From the NCBI GenBank assembly GCA_014529385.2, contig CM043952.1:57954119-58018118 (forward strand): a DNA stretch of 64,000 nt, in the 5' to 3' direction. Below are positions 46,443-58,184 of this stretch, in pieces. Each line of letters starts with the position of its first letter. Position 1 is the stretch's first letter. This DNA comes from Adiantum capillus-veneris. Taxonomy: Eukaryota > Streptophyta > Polypodiopsida > Polypodiales > Pteridaceae. The translations under genes were made by a program, and so were the position numbers. The notes under the pieces are model-generated. The model had not been told where the DNA came from. It ran no database searches and was given only the letters and a program-made list of their open reading frames with translations.

Positions 46443-48978
46443 GCCCGCAAGTACTCCTACAAATGCAACCACCAAGCACAAGGCAAGGACTCGGCAAAGT
46501 GGGTACCAATTGAATTGAAAGGATCGAGAACAAAGAACCATGCCAAGAAACGGGAAGAAGATCCCACCGAGTTACCAAAAAATGTATCAGGAAGCAGAAG
46601 CTTTGAAGCTGAAAGAAGCCCAAGAAGCGGAACAGAAAGCTAAAGAGGCGGCGCAACAGCAAAAGCAAGCAGAGAAAGAAACTGCACAAGGAGAAGCACA
46701 ACATGAATGAGGTTATGTCTCCTCAACCTTCTTCACCTGCTTCAGAACAACATGATCACATGATCACTCCATGCCAAGCCCACCACCTTCACCAGTAGAT
46801 AAAGCCACAAAAACTGAACCTACAAAAGAGACAATAGACTGAACAAAGAGAAGCAGTTGAATCTGCACAACAGGCAGCTACTACACAAGAGCAGCACAAA
46901 GAGCGAGAGCTAGAGCCAGAAAGGGCAGCGAGTCTTGCACTAGAGGACACCACAAGATTTGAACAGACAAGATCAAGATTTTGAGGAAACCCCTTCTACC
47001 TCTACACAGAAAGAGAAGGCCGAGGCATCCATGAAGTTGCAGGATGACAAAGCAGAAGAAGGCCAGCCACAACCTCAAGGGCAAGAACAACCAGTCTCAC
47101 CATGATGCAACCGAAAGAGATACAAGAGACTGCAGAAACATCTAGGTAGCTAGCACAAAATGAAGATTGGCAATCTAACAATGAGGTAATACTGCAAGTC
47201 AATGAGTATGCCAAGAAAATGCACGACATGATGGAAAGACTCCGAACAGTAGCACTTAGCCGCAACACAAAGGCTAAAGAACTAGAGATAGTGATTGACG
47301 CTCTCCAAGGAGAGCTAGACGATAGATTAAATGTCATTACTGATCTACAAAGGCAAGTGCAAGAATTGAAAGCTAAAGCTAAATAACATCAACTAGCAAG
47401 GGATAAACAACAAAAAGAGATGGAGGAGCTCAATGACCTACTTAAGAAGTTGTCAGATGCTTGCTGCACAAAGCAAAAGATGAACAACTGACAAAAGTTA
47501 CCAAAAAACTTCTAACTACAACCCTGTCAGTTCAGAAGATGCAAATACAGTTAGATGTAGCAAACGCCTCCCTACAATACTCAGAGCAGAGAATAAATGA
47601 TCAGGCAATTTTCTTGCAGTAAATACGAGAAAATCCTGCAGTAGCCTCGATCAAAGGAACAGAAGAGGTCTACAAAGCATTAGAGAAAAAGAAAAAGGAC
47701 CTAGAGCTAGTCTTAAACTGGAGCAGTCTTAGTGCAGAGACCTAGCTTTAATGCGGGTGAAACGAGAAGAAGAGCTGTTAAAAGAAATAGCCGAGCTTAA
47801 AAGAGTCAACCAGCTATTGAGAGATGGACGGTGTTTGGAGGTGATAACAACATACAAGTGCCCACCTAGCCAAGGCTCCCGTTGGGTCAGCCGGCCAAAG
47901 TTTTGATGTGGTCACATTATTTTCCCGATGTTTAATACATAAAACCCTGTAAAAGCCTAATGACAATCGTCTATGTCAAGTCTCAGTCAAAGATGTAATT
48001 TTTCCAATGATGTATGTAAAGGTCCATGAGAAGTTGGCCGCCGGCCACTTTAGAAAGCCCGAGGCATATAATACACTAAGGTTAGTGGGAAAGGGGGGAT
48101 TATTTTTTGAAGATAAGTGACTATTGCGTTACGCACAGAGAGCTGACTCTTTGCTCAAACTTGTAATCATCGATTCTGTGGCTACGGTAATCCAAATTCA
48201 GTTTTGTTTCTTGCATTGTGTTCCTCCTACTCTGCTCTTTCATTCAAGTGTAAGCATTCAAGATTCGGTGAAGGTTTTAAACACATCTATTTAGGCCTTA
48301 AATCGCCGTTTTGAGTGTTTATATGCGTATTTTATGATGTTTTGACCCTAGGAGAGGCTTTAGGGACCCTAAAACGACCCTTTGGGATCATCTGTTACTG
48401 TTTTTGCGTAATGTGGGACGAACGATCGCGATCTTTTTACCTCTCCAGAATGTTGTGACAGTGATAGAATATGTTCCTGATAGTCCCCTGTAGCTTCCCT
48501 TCAAGTTTCGTGCAATTCCGATATGATTTGCATGGTAAACGGACATGATGACTGTAGAGCTGTGTAGAAGGACATAGGCATATTACTTGGCTTTAATGCG
48601 TTTGATTTGCTTGTAGAGTTATTAGTTGCATCTCTTCGAGTTCACTTCATTAGGATTGACACCCTAGTGAGTTTCCATGCCTCATCCGAGTCGCTTCCCC
48701 TGTATCGATAATTTTATGTTGATGCTTGAGAGCTATGCTATGGACGTCCGTCATGGCCACCCGCAAACAAACGGCAAGAAACGCAACAAGAGGCGGGAAC
48801 TTCATAGCAACCACAAATAGAGATCCCCTCAGTTCAATTCGTTGAGATGGAGACACAGCTAGCAGAAGAGCTAGGTGGTGAGGATGAATTCCAGGTACAA
48901 ATAACAGAAACGGATACAGTGTTAATGGTCCAACTATCAAAAGTTGAGGAAGAAGCACTAAAAGAAAAGATTACGTAA
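46443..48978 (+). pseudogene. Second copy of the 3' ORF (coiled-coil part), diverged
   Basis: Starting at SYKCNHQAQGKDSAKWVP (copy 1: SYQCNRQAQGKDPEKWVP), this stretch follows copy 1 through the Glu/Lys-rich part, the coiled coil (47160-47826) and, after a 909-bp insertion, DTVLMVQLSKVEEEALKEKIT. Difference from copy 1 is large, so it is another family member or an old duplication, not a recent one. There are many frameshifts and stops. It begins directly next to the CACTA piece and stops at 48978. No LTR follows. Confidence 0.8.
47831..48739. mobile_element. 909-bp insertion, possibly a solo LTR
   Basis: It lies inside the copy-2 ORF after LLRDG. ATGGACG is present on both sides (47824-47830 and 48740-48746), and the ORF resumes after it, so the ends are well placed. 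The start is GTGTTTGGAGG and the end GCTATGCT. It has no ORF, has a TATAATAC box near 48068 and a TTGTTTCTTGCATTG stretch like an LTR end. It does not resemble either LTR in the window. The type is uncertain because TG..CA ends and a five-base duplication do not fit cleanly. Confidence 0.6.
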
Positions 48979-49265
48979 GAGGGGAGATATTTCCAGGTGA
49001 GCAATTTTTGGTGAGCGCTTTTTAAGGATTAGGTGAGCAGATTCCAAAAAATATTCTCTCTTCCTCCTTGTCGACTCTTTCGCCTTTTTCATATCTCTAT
49101 CTCTGAGAGAGAGAGAGAGAGAGGGAGAGAGGGAGAGGGAGAGAGGTATTAGGGAGGTTGAGACATAGACAAAGATATGCGAGCTAAGGGTACTTAAAAA
49201 AATAACATCCATTAATAATAGAAAGTTACATTTTATTGCACTTGCATTACATAGGCAAGAAGCGT
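48979..49265. other. Spacer with (GA)n
   Basis: No gene. GA-rich tract at about 49102-49145. The boundary between the retrotransposon debris and the next gene pair lies here. Confidence 0.6.
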
Positions 49266-49694
49266 TCATATTTTGGAAGGCCCGGTTTTAGAAGTAGATG
49301 TACTGCCTTCGAGTGGCCAAAGAAGATTCACCACATTCCCTAGCTGCTGCGTCATTTCCTCCTCGTCCTCCTCTGTGATGAGCCCAATCTTCTTCCAGCA
49401 AGAGAAAGCAAATTGTCCCTTCTCGACCAAGTTGAGTAAGGTCCGCATATTGAGTTTCGTGCGGCAATGATAGAGGCGATACACATTGACTGTTGCCTTT
49501 AGAGCCTCCCTAAACCAGTCGGCTCTATACAACGCCTCTTTGTTGGGAATTGCTTCCATGGCATCCCACACAGACTTGATTTTATTCTCAAGATCATTGG
49601 TCATCGTGAAAAGTAATAGAGGTGTGCAACGGAAGCTACTAGATGCTTTCACAAAAATAGATTCAAGCAATGGTAATTTATAGCCATTGTGCAA
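49266..49694 (-). CDS. Unknown ORF or 3' exon next to the SWIM gene
   Basis: An open frame of about 142 residues has helical, well-mixed composition (MTNDLENKIKSVWDAMEAIP, FREALKATVNVYRL, EEDEEEMTQQLGNVVNLLWP) and a Ser/Thr-rich end. I do not recognise the family. It lies about 200 bases downstream of the SWIM frame on the same strand, so it is either its last exon or a separate small gene of the same element. The first codon is uncertain; MTNDLENK at about 49604 is the best ATG. Confidence 0.45.
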   Translation of the reverse strand: MHNGYKLPLLESIFVKASSSFRCTPLLLFTMTNDLENKIKSVWDAMEAIPNKEALYRADWFREALKATVNVYRLYHCRTKLNMRTLLNLVEKGQFAFSCWKKIGLITEEDEEEMTQQLGNVVNLLWPLEGSTSTSKTGPSKI

Positions 49695-49892
49695 ATATTA
49701 TATTACTTTATTCACGATTTGACAAATAAACAACCATTTTCCAAATTTAAAAAAAAATGCAAATCAATGTACCAAAATGTGGCCATCATAAGATAAAATT
49801 AGAAACTAGTACAGTTGTCCATTTTGTGAAGCATACAAACAAAAAGTGAGAAACAACAAATGCTATGCATCCATGCCTGGATAGGTTCGGCT

Positions 49893-50840
49893 TCAGCTCA
49901 GTGCCCTGAAGATATCAGCATCTGTCAGAATTGGTGGATGGATAAACATGTTCTCATTCTGGCTTAACCCTAGCACACACAGATAAATAAAATACAAATG
50001 TTTACATGCAAGATATGGTTTTTCTTTTGACACCCGTTCCATGAAGTTTGGACATGTACACAATGGCTGGTTGCAAATACAAATTTTGTACATCCCGACA
50101 TGACCATCTTCACTTTTGGTCTCTACTTTGAAGACCTCATTAACACCATCTGCTACACATATCTCTTCTACGACCTTCACTCTCAGGGCTAGTGCTAAAC
50201 TGATCTTGCGAGCAGCATCCTCGGAAATGGAAGTTCGATATCCTACACGCACACCATCTCGCACTGTGGCTCTTGCACTGCCTTCAGAAGTGGATGTATC
50301 TTTTGACTTGAAAGGAGAGTTAGTCATATTTTGTGCAAGAACAACCGGCATTACATTAGATATTCCTTCTTTGCTGAGCTCCACTTGATACCCCCTTCAT
50401 GCAATATTTGCACCTCATCCTCCGATAGGTCGGTGCCCACATGCACGAGCCAAGTATGTAGTGGATGTTGAGGTTGTGGCTCAATGTTCTGGTCTACTAT
50501 ATGGCAATGCAAGACATGATCTGGACAAAACCAAAACCATTGACGCACCACACCATTTGGATGCTTTCGATATCCTTCAAAAGATGGGGCCGGTATACCA
50601 AGGCTAGAACCTGCAATACTGCATCCACACCTTCGTCCTCCTCTTGGCGTGCCGCTACATGTGAACCCTACTACCTTGTGGAGTTTGGCGTATGGCCCAC
50701 ATTGCCTCATTGACCTTGCACTCAACTACATACTGCCCACTAGAACCTATACTTCCTTTTGGGGTTTGTGATATCCCTTCTTTGGATATCACAAACGTGG
50801 TCTTCCACACTTCCTGCGATCTTACGTGGTCTTCCACACT
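49893..50840 (-). pseudogene. SWIM zinc-finger protein, likely transposon accessory
   Basis: The C-terminal part has a SWIM-type finger: CTCPNF, then 10 residues, ACKHLYFIYL (CxC...CxH). SWIM fingers bind DNA or protein and occur in MULE and KDZ transposases and in host proteins. Upstream are Cys-rich RRCGCS and QWFWFCPDHVLHC, and four 29-bp repeats lie at the N-terminus. The frame changes at a run of five C (plus strand, near 50390); on either side LHEGG and VELSKEGIS fit as one protein, so this may be a one-base error in sequence or gene. Another frame change lies near 50690. It is divergent from the transposase gene starting 330 bases to the right, which suggests one element with a shared promoter region. 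The role is inferred. Confidence 0.6.
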
Positions 50841-50912
50841 TCCTACGATCTTACGTGGTCTTCCACACTTCCTGCGATCTTACGTGGTCTTCCACACTTC
50901 CTGCGATCTTTG
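50764..50912. repeat. Hairpin and four 29-bp tandem repeats
   Basis: A perfect 13-bp inverted repeat (GTTTGTGATATCC, 50764-50776, with its complement at 50784-50796, loop 7) is followed by four 29-bp units starting GTGGTCTTCCACAC (50797, 50826, 50855, 50884). Unit 2 differs by one base. They lie at the 5' end of the SWIM gene, in the region between the two divergent genes. Confidence 0.93.
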
Positions 50913-51167
50913 GTGACCGAGTTGTACTCAGGTCTATGTGATGCAGGGTGAAAGCATAGAATGGTGTCTAAATACTTGGTGTGCATGGACACCAAGTATG
51001 ATGCTATGGATGGCACCATAGCTGGGCTTTTAAGTCAATAATGTTTAAAAGAATATAGGTAAGATAACTGACTTAATGACTCCACTACTTGGATTGAAAG
51101 ACATGGAGCGGTTAGCACACATGGACCTCTCCCTCTCTCTCCCTTTATCTCTTTCTCTCTCTCTCAG

Positions 51168-54100
51168 ATGGCCTCCAATGCCCATCTCCATCTCTCTCTC
51201 TCCTACTCTCCTGTTCAAAATATGGATGATGGAGACTCCCTTCCTCTCGCTTTGGTTCCAGCTCATACCTCCTCACAAGAAGCAATGGAGCTTCTTGAAC
51301 TCAACAATGCAGCACAAATGGATTTCAACTCACTATTACAATCAGGAAGTTTTGTACGACTTCATTCATTTCAAACTACTGCAGACTGTTCCAAGATGGT
51401 GGACGATGGATTTTATGATGAGGCACATGGAATAGACACCATTCATACGCAGGTGCACTCCAAGAGAAAGGCTTGTCTAAATGAGGATGAAATTATTGCA
51501 GTGAGGAAGTATGAAGCACAGGCTAAACGTGAGTACAGAAAGCGATGTCGTGCAAGAAAGCAAGTAGTACAGCTAAGCGTCAACATTGGAGCGGAAGATT
51601 TTCATAGGGAGGACGTCGATGTACACACAAAGGAAGACAAGAAGCAACAATTCTTCAAGGTGTTTTCAATGATGATAGAATCTTGCCATTCTGTGAAGAT
51701 TTGTATCTTCCTGCAAATGGCCTTATTTCTGCACTCAAGGTCTCCTTACAGGAATTAAAGATTCCAAAATCAGCTAACGAGATGTTTTTAAAACGAAGCA
51801 CATTCAGCATGCTGGTGAATGGATTACTGCATGATAATGGGAGCCAAGGTAGAGGTGTTACTCTTCATAAAGTGGCAAAGCTATTAAATGTTCATCCAAG
51901 GAATTTATATTCAGCTTTGGGTAGACTTGGAAGCGATCCTATGTCAAGTACGCTGAGGTTCGACTTACGCAAAAGGAAGTCTGAAAATGCTGGGTCCTTA
52001 TCGGAGGAATTGAAGCAGACAATTATTACATTTTGGATAGAGCACAGTAGGGTGTCTCCAAACAAGAAAGATATTTGTCAGAAACGATTGGGCAGAAAAC
52101 ATTATCAAGAGCATCCCATACACTTACTTGATGAATCTCAGGTAAACATGTCTCATTCTTACAATGAATAACTCTCAAGTGAAACATCTCACTCTTATGA
52201 ATAGCAACCCATTGGGTGTTATGGAGTTGTGTACATCCTACTATATGTGATATGTAGACAAGTAATGTGTCAAGATAGTCCATTGTCTCTACCTACACTA
52301 TTATGTGTGCTATATTGCACAAGTGTAGCCCAATGTCCCTATCTATGCTATAAGTGTTCCATGTAAAAGGACTCTATTGTAGTAAGATAGCAACATGTGT
52401 GCTATACAGTAAAAGTGTGTGTAAGAATAGCACAATGTTCTTGTCTATGATATGATGTGTGGTATGTGAAAGAGCTATATTACATATTGAGAGCACTATG
52501 TGTGCCATATAGCGTTAGTGTGTGTAATAAGAGGCCAATGGCCCTATCTATGCTATTATGTCATAGTATTTATTGCAATATGAGTGTTATATAGCATAAC
52601 TATGTGTAATAATAGCCCAATGGTCCTATCTATGCTATTATGTGTGCCATGTAGCAGGACTCTATCAGAGTATGACAACATCATGTCTGCTATATAGCAA
52701 ACATGTGTGTATAATAGCACAATATACCTATCTATGGTATGACAGCAGGACTCTATCAGAGTATGACAACATCATGTCTGCTATATAGCAAACATGTGTG
52801 AATAATAGCACAATATACCTATCTATGGTATTATGTGTGCTATCAGATTTTATAATATTATGAGAGCACTATGTGTGCTACATAGCAGATGTTAGTGTAA
52901 TAGTAGCACGGTATCCATGCCTATGCTATTATGTGTTCTATGCAGAGTGTGATATGTGTAATAATAGCACAATATCCCTGTCTATGCTCTTTTGTGTGTT
53001 ATGTAGAACTGTGTTATAATATGAGAGCACTATGTGTGCTATATAGTAGACGTGTGTGATGTGTGTGTAATAACAGCTAAAAATCCCTATCTATGCTATT
53101 ATGTGTTATATAACAAGATTGATCATGTAATGAAAGCTGAGTTATCTATCTATGCTATTATTTGTGCTATATAGCATAGCTATATGTATTTATACCAATG
53201 CATCTGTAGCTATGCTATTATGTGTGATATATAGCAAAATGTAATTCTAATGCATTTTTTTTTCAAGTAGACAAAGTATTTCTTGAAGTTAAAGATAGCC
53301 ACCCACATGTGACAATTGGGCAAAGGTCCTTTGAGAAGCTCAAGCCTTGGTTCGTGTGAAAGTTGAAAGATCAAAATACTTGTTGTTGTGTTTATCATAT
53401 CAAACTGATGTATCTCAAAGATGCATTTAATGTTATGCGCTCATCTGCTTTTGGTTTTCATGGGAGGTCATGTACATGTAAATGCAATGTTTGCAAATCA
53501 AATGGGGTGAATGCAGAATGTCTTGCTGTTGAGCACTCGTTTTCAGGGATCACGAAGTTGTGGGAATCATGCGTATGTACAAAGGCTGAGGGGGATATGT
53601 TCCATAAACACACCTGCTTGATGGGCCAATGCCAAAACTGTGGTGTGGAAAAGCTCAGCCTTTGTCCACGAGAACTTGCAGAGATGACAAAGACAGTTCC
53701 ACTGCAAGTCTTCGAGGACATTAAAGTTCAAACTAAGCATGGTCTAAGTAAGAGAAAGATGTTGTCACTCAAATAGGTGGCTTTAAGTGAGCTGATAGGG
53801 AGGATAAAAGACGACATCAGAATCTTCATCGAGCACAATTTCACTTACAGATGGCAGGCACATCAATACAGAGAATGTTTGAAGGTGTTTCCTTCAGATA
53901 CCATTATATCTGTAGTAGACTTTGCTAAAAATTACTTGTTCAAAGAGCAAAATGAAGTACAGTCCATGCATTGGCATACAGATCAATGCACCATCCTTGT
54001 TCACATAACGTACATGCGTGACAACGAAGATGACAGTATTATCAAGCATATGCATTTCTACATTTCCGATGTTAGGCAACATGATACGCTATTTGTCCAA

Positions 54101-55141
54101 CATTGTTTTCTTATTTGTGATCAATGGCTTAAAGACCAGGGGCTGAATTTCAAGAAGCATTGGGTGTGGTCAGATGGTGCAGCCTTGCAATTCAAGGCTG
54201 CAAGGCCATTTTACTTTGTTTCTAGATATTACCAACTAACAGGTACAGAGATGACATGGATTTTTTTTGGCTCTAGCCATGGCAAGGGGGAGCATGATGG
54301 CGCTGGCGCTATGACAAAGAGAGACCTTACACATGAACAACTCAAGATTAATGGATTTGTTCTTAGGCAAGCTGCAGACGTGGTTGCATTTTTAACGAGA
54401 ACAATGTCCAATGCTGCATGTAGCTCTTATGCACAATCCACTAAAGCATGTCCTACTATAAACATGAAATTTTGGCTAGTAAAAGAGACAGAAGTGGACA
54501 AGTCTAATCTATGGGGTTGTGAGAGAGTACCAGGATCTCGATCACTCCATTTCATTTCAGGCTTTTGTCATCATGATCCTACTCAATTAAGGACCAGGCG
54601 GCTTTCTTGTTTTTGTGATGCTTGCATGAAGGGCCATTGGAGGACTTGTTCCAGCAAATCATCTGCAAGCAAGTGGACACATAAGGCATTGAAACCACTC
54701 TCCGAGGTAGCAGAAGAGACTGAGGTACCAGAAGATGAAGCTGCAATGTTTGAGGGATCCCAGGATATGCTGAGTGAGTATCTCATTGAAGGTGATAACT
54801 TTGCAGTCAATGTAGACGCTGGCAATGCAGAAGGTGTAGAGTTCTTTCTTTTGATATGTACAAAGAGAAAATGGATGACAGATTGCATCTTAAGAGATAA
54901 GTGGAAAAAAAAATGTGATGAAAACACTTATGTTGTCACAGGGTGTTATTATCAATAGCAAGATGGGGACCCAAATCACTACACTCTACTTGATGATAGG
55001 GGAGTTACTAACATGTACTCTCACCTTGTTCGGGAAATCAAGTTTGACATGGCTTTGGTAGATGCTACCTCAAAGACATATTATTTATCTCCGGAACTAC
55101 ATGAAACCATTTACAATGCCATGCCCTATGAAGCAGCATGA
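51168..55141 (+). pseudogene. RNase H-fold transposase with one intron (broken)
   Basis: Exon 1 starts at ATG 51168 (upstream frames are a CT repeat): acidic N-terminus, basic RKYEAQAKREYRKRCRARK, and an HTH-like GVTLHKVAKLLNVHPRNLY (about 51857-51915). The exon ends CAG|GTAAAC at 52141; the intron ends TTTTCAAGTAG at 53270 and the frame is kept. Exon 2: FEKLKPWF, CCC-VYH, Cys-rich CTCKCNVCKS, then the core with VDFAKNY (Asp 53918-53920), WSDGAALQFK (Asp 54173) and SSHGKGEHDGAGAMTKR (54273-54320), then LSCFCDACMKG. The pattern DFAENY - SDxxxxQFKN - SHGKGxxDGxG is one I know from unnamed transposase-like proteins of animals and plants. Breaks: frameshift near 51655; stops at 53357, 53774 and 54956. 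Catalysis is inferred. Confidence 0.72.
52142..53270 (+). repeat. Intron filled with CTATGCTATTATGTGTGC-type minisatellite
   Basis: From about 52276 to 53240 the intron is a tandem array of irregular units of about 70-110 bp with core CTATGCTATTATGTGTGCTA and TATATAGCA. One 100-bp unit is duplicated almost exactly (about 52665-52735 and 52743-52815). Bounded by GTAAAC and CAAGTAG, the array is spliced out in the model. The same array type recurs at 55317-55716. Confidence 0.85.
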
Positions 55142-55316
55142 TACCTATTTAACATGCTTATATTATGTTCTATATAGCCTTCACCATTCAGTACCTCCTT
55201 ACACATGTCCATTATGCTATGTATCACATAGCACACAACCACACAGAGCACATAGCATAGAATCACACACATTTCAGATAATGAGGTTACTACTGTGAAC
55301 ATGTTGCACCTTGAAA

Positions 55317-55716
55317 AAAGTCCATTGTCTCTACCTAGGCTATTATGTGTGCTATATTGTACAAGTGTGTGTAATAATAGCCCAATGTCCCTGTCTATGC
55401 TATAAAAGGACTCTATTGTAGTAAGATAGCAACATGTGTGTTATACAGTAAAAGTGTGTGTATCACATAGCACAATGTTCATGTCTATGATATGATGCGT
55501 GGTATGTGAAAGATCTATATTACATATTGAGATCACTATGTGTTCCATATAGCGTAAGTGTGTGTAATAAGAGGCCAATCCTATCTATGCTATTATGTCA
55601 TAGTATTTCTTGCAGTATGAGTGCTATATAGCATAACTATGTGTAATAATAGCCCGATGGTCCTGTCTATGCTATTATGTGTGCCATGTAGCAGGACTCT
55701 ATCAGAGTATGACAAC
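55317..55716. repeat. Second copy of the intron minisatellite block
   Basis: The block begins AGTCCATTGTCTCTACCTA and follows 52276-52690 unit by unit with small deletions. It lies 180 bases past the transposase stop codon. Two copies of one array in one gene region suggest a segmental duplication. Confidence 0.88.
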
Positions 55717-55788
55717 ATCATATCACCAAAATAAAATTACATCATATCACCAAAATAAAATTACATCATATCACCAAAATAAAATTAC
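55717..55788. repeat. Three 24-bp tandem repeats
   Basis: Three identical units start ATCATATCACC at 55717, 55741 and 55765. They begin directly where the minisatellite block ends. Confidence 0.95.
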
Positions 55789-55897
55789 ATCATTCAATCA
55801 TTAAGTTTAGAGAACTTTGAACAGGTCAGTTTTTTGTATAGTAATCTCAAGTACATTCAGTGCACAAAATGCTGTATACATGATTCCATAACCACAA

Positions 55898-56690
55898 TCA
55901 ACCTTCCCTACATACTTCTCGTTGACTTCTATAGTGGCTGATGACACGAGAAGACACTATGTCCGAAGGATTTTCAAACTCGTTCATCTTTGCATAAGCA
56001 TTAGGGTTGGGTAAGACTGTCCAGGCTTGACTAACCAAGGGAACAATGTTCTAACCAGGTAAATTGGGGATTGACAAATATCTGCTGGTTCAAATGAAGC
56101 AGGATAGACCCAAGTCCCGGGAGGGTTGAGCAGACACTTGTACAGTGTGTCATCCACCACCAGTGTATTATCAGAGTTAAACTTAGGATGGTGCTTCCAA
56201 AATTATTTCAAACACTTGAAAAATATGGGCTTTGTTTTATCTCTACATGGAGGGATCCCAGGAACTTCATTTAGATTGAAGCTCGCCTCTCTACACCCCT
56301 CTTGACTGATAATGTCGAGGAAATGCTGTTTGTTCAGCCTAGGAAAGCATGCACTCAAAGAAAGTGCTAGATTGTCCTGGTTCATGCAACTCCATAGTGC
56401 AACTTGTGCTCTTTGCAGCAGTGCATGCAAAAAGATTGATGCATTGGGCTGACCTTATATTCAAATTGCATCTTTCCTGTAGCATTTGGCCCAGTGACTA
56501 CCTGATACCTTGATCTTGCCCAATCAGGAATACTGCTTCTCGCTATTCCTTTGTAGAAGTAGACCTTATACCTCCTTATGAGAAGCCCATTCACATCCAG
56601 TATGATGCATAAATTGTTCCTTCTCTTCTTGTCCTCAAAGACGTAGGAGGCAGTGCAACAATCTGTACTGGCATTACCACAAGACACGGC
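55898..56690 (-). pseudogene. FCP1/NIF-like HAD phosphatase domain (broken)
   Basis: The minus frame reads NLCIILDVNGLLIRRYKV (family: LLVLDLNGLLV; first Asp of the DxDx motif kept, second replaced by Asn as in many plant members), LHALLQRAQVALWSCMNQ (family: FEVGIWSSR), IPPCRDKTKPIFFKCLK, then FNSDNTLVVDDTLYKCLLNPPG (family: FNESNTLLVDDSPYKALLNPP), and a tail ending REVCREG with stop at 55898. Family members act as Ser phosphatases or are inactive relatives. A frameshift near 56452 and a stop (TAA) between KCLK and FWKHH near 56202 break it. It is a host-type gene rather than a transposon gene. Confidence 0.78.
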
Positions 56691-57350
56691 CTCTCATATT
56701 CATGTCCATTTTTTGGCCTCTTTATCAGCATTCTTTGTACCTGCCTCATTTGTATCTGTAGCAGCCGCTCGACCCATAGGGACCTCTGGACTTTTACCTT
56801 TGATATTCCCAATAGTGGGATCTGTAAAAGACTCAGTTGTATCATGTGCAACTGCCTCTTTTGTGTCTACAACAATCATGAAATGTTCTCCCATTGCCTC
56901 TCCCAATTGAGCTGCTCTGTCAGTGGGCACCTCTGTGCCTTTCCCTGCCTCATTGTTTTGCTCTATACATTCCTCAGTTGTATTATGTGTATTTGCCTCT
57001 TTCATGTCCGTAGCAGCCACGAGAACTTCTCCCATTGCCTCTCCCGATTGAACTGCTCTGTCATATGCCTCAGCCATGTCGGCAGAAGCCGTGACATCAC
57101 CGTTACCCACTACTGAGCCTATTCCAGGTACTCTCTTAGTGAGGTCCTCCTCACCCAAGCCTCCCATATCTTCAACAGCGGCATCTGTACCCTTTGCCTC
57201 CTCTGCATCAACAATATCATCAGCTGCATCACTTGGGCAGACCACCTCGGCTTGGGCTGTGATATTACTTTCACCCACTGCCTCACGTGTTCCAGCTTCT
57301 CTCTCAATGAGGACCTCCTCACCCATGCCTCTGGTATCCTCAACAGTGTC

Positions 57351-57830
57351 ATTTGTACCCATAGGCACAACTACATCAAGAAGGGCATCCATGACAGCAT
57401 GAACAATACTTTCTGTTCCACCATCATTAACATTGCCATCAGCAGCAGTATCTGTGCTAGCATCAACTTCCATAGCATCCACAATGTCATTTGTGCAGGC
57501 ATCAACTACCGTAGCATCAACAATGGCATCTGTGCAGGCATCAACTGTGGTAGCATCATCAATGGCATCTATGCCAGATTCAATAGTGGCATATGTACCC
57601 ATAGCCACAACTGCATCAAGAAGGGCATCTATGACAGCATGAACAATACTTTCTGCTCCACCATCATAACATTGTCATCAGCAGCAAAATCTGTGCGAGC
57701 ATCAACTTCCATAGCATCCACAATGTCATTTGTGCAGGCATCAACTAGCGTAGCATCAGCAATGGCATCTGTGTAGGCATCAACTACCATAGCATCATCA
57801 ATGGCATCTGTGCCAGATTCAACTGTGGTG
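57351..57830. repeat. 240-bp tandem duplication in the acidic region
   Basis: Two units of 240 bp (about 57351-57590 and 57591-57830) share AAGAAGGGCATC and GACAGCATGAACAATACTTT. Inside each are smaller 30-bp repeats coding for VVDAxTDAIxDA. One base is lost in the second unit near 57668, which breaks the frame. Confidence 0.85.
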
Positions 57831-57964
57831 GGGGTGGGTAATGTACCCTTTTCAAGTTTAGCATGGTCAACATCTATATGCACATCATCATGCACAACCT
57901 GCACATCAACTGCATTAGGCACATTTGGAACAAATTCAGTAGTACTAGTAGGTGTGCAGGGATC

Positions 57965-58184
57965 AACTGTATCAAAAGACTCTTTTTTTTTCCTGTCACC
58001 CCCTTGGAAGCTGTAGCACCCCCTCTTGGATTCTTCACAGGATAATACTGAGCAAGTGAACCTACAGACCCCTCAACTGTATCAAAAGACACTTTTTTTT
58101 TGCTTGTAACCCCCCTGGAAGCTGTAGCACCCCTTCTTGGATTTTTCACAGGATAAGACTGAGCCATTGAGCCTACAGACCCCT
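57965..58184. repeat. 110-bp tandem duplication
   Basis: Two units start AACTGTATCAAAAGAC at 57965 and 58075. Both contain an A/T homopolymer (TTTTTTTTT) that differs in length and may shift the frame. Confidence 0.85.

Noticed and set aside
47831..48739. The missing 3' LTR of element B
   Set aside because: It shares no visible sequence with the LTR at 30688-31270 and lies inside an ORF that resumes after it.
51076..51167. Earlier start for the transposase gene
   Set aside because: That frame runs through a CT repeat and then leaves the coding frame. ATG 51168 opens the frame that continues.
52276..53240. Minisatellite as CACTA subterminal repeats
   Set aside because: No CACTA ends nearby, units are too long and irregular, and the array sits inside a well-formed GT-AG intron.
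57252..57776. Plus-strand frame of 174 residues
   Set aside because: It is the mirror of the acidic repeat region of the FCP1-like gene; its composition follows the repeats.
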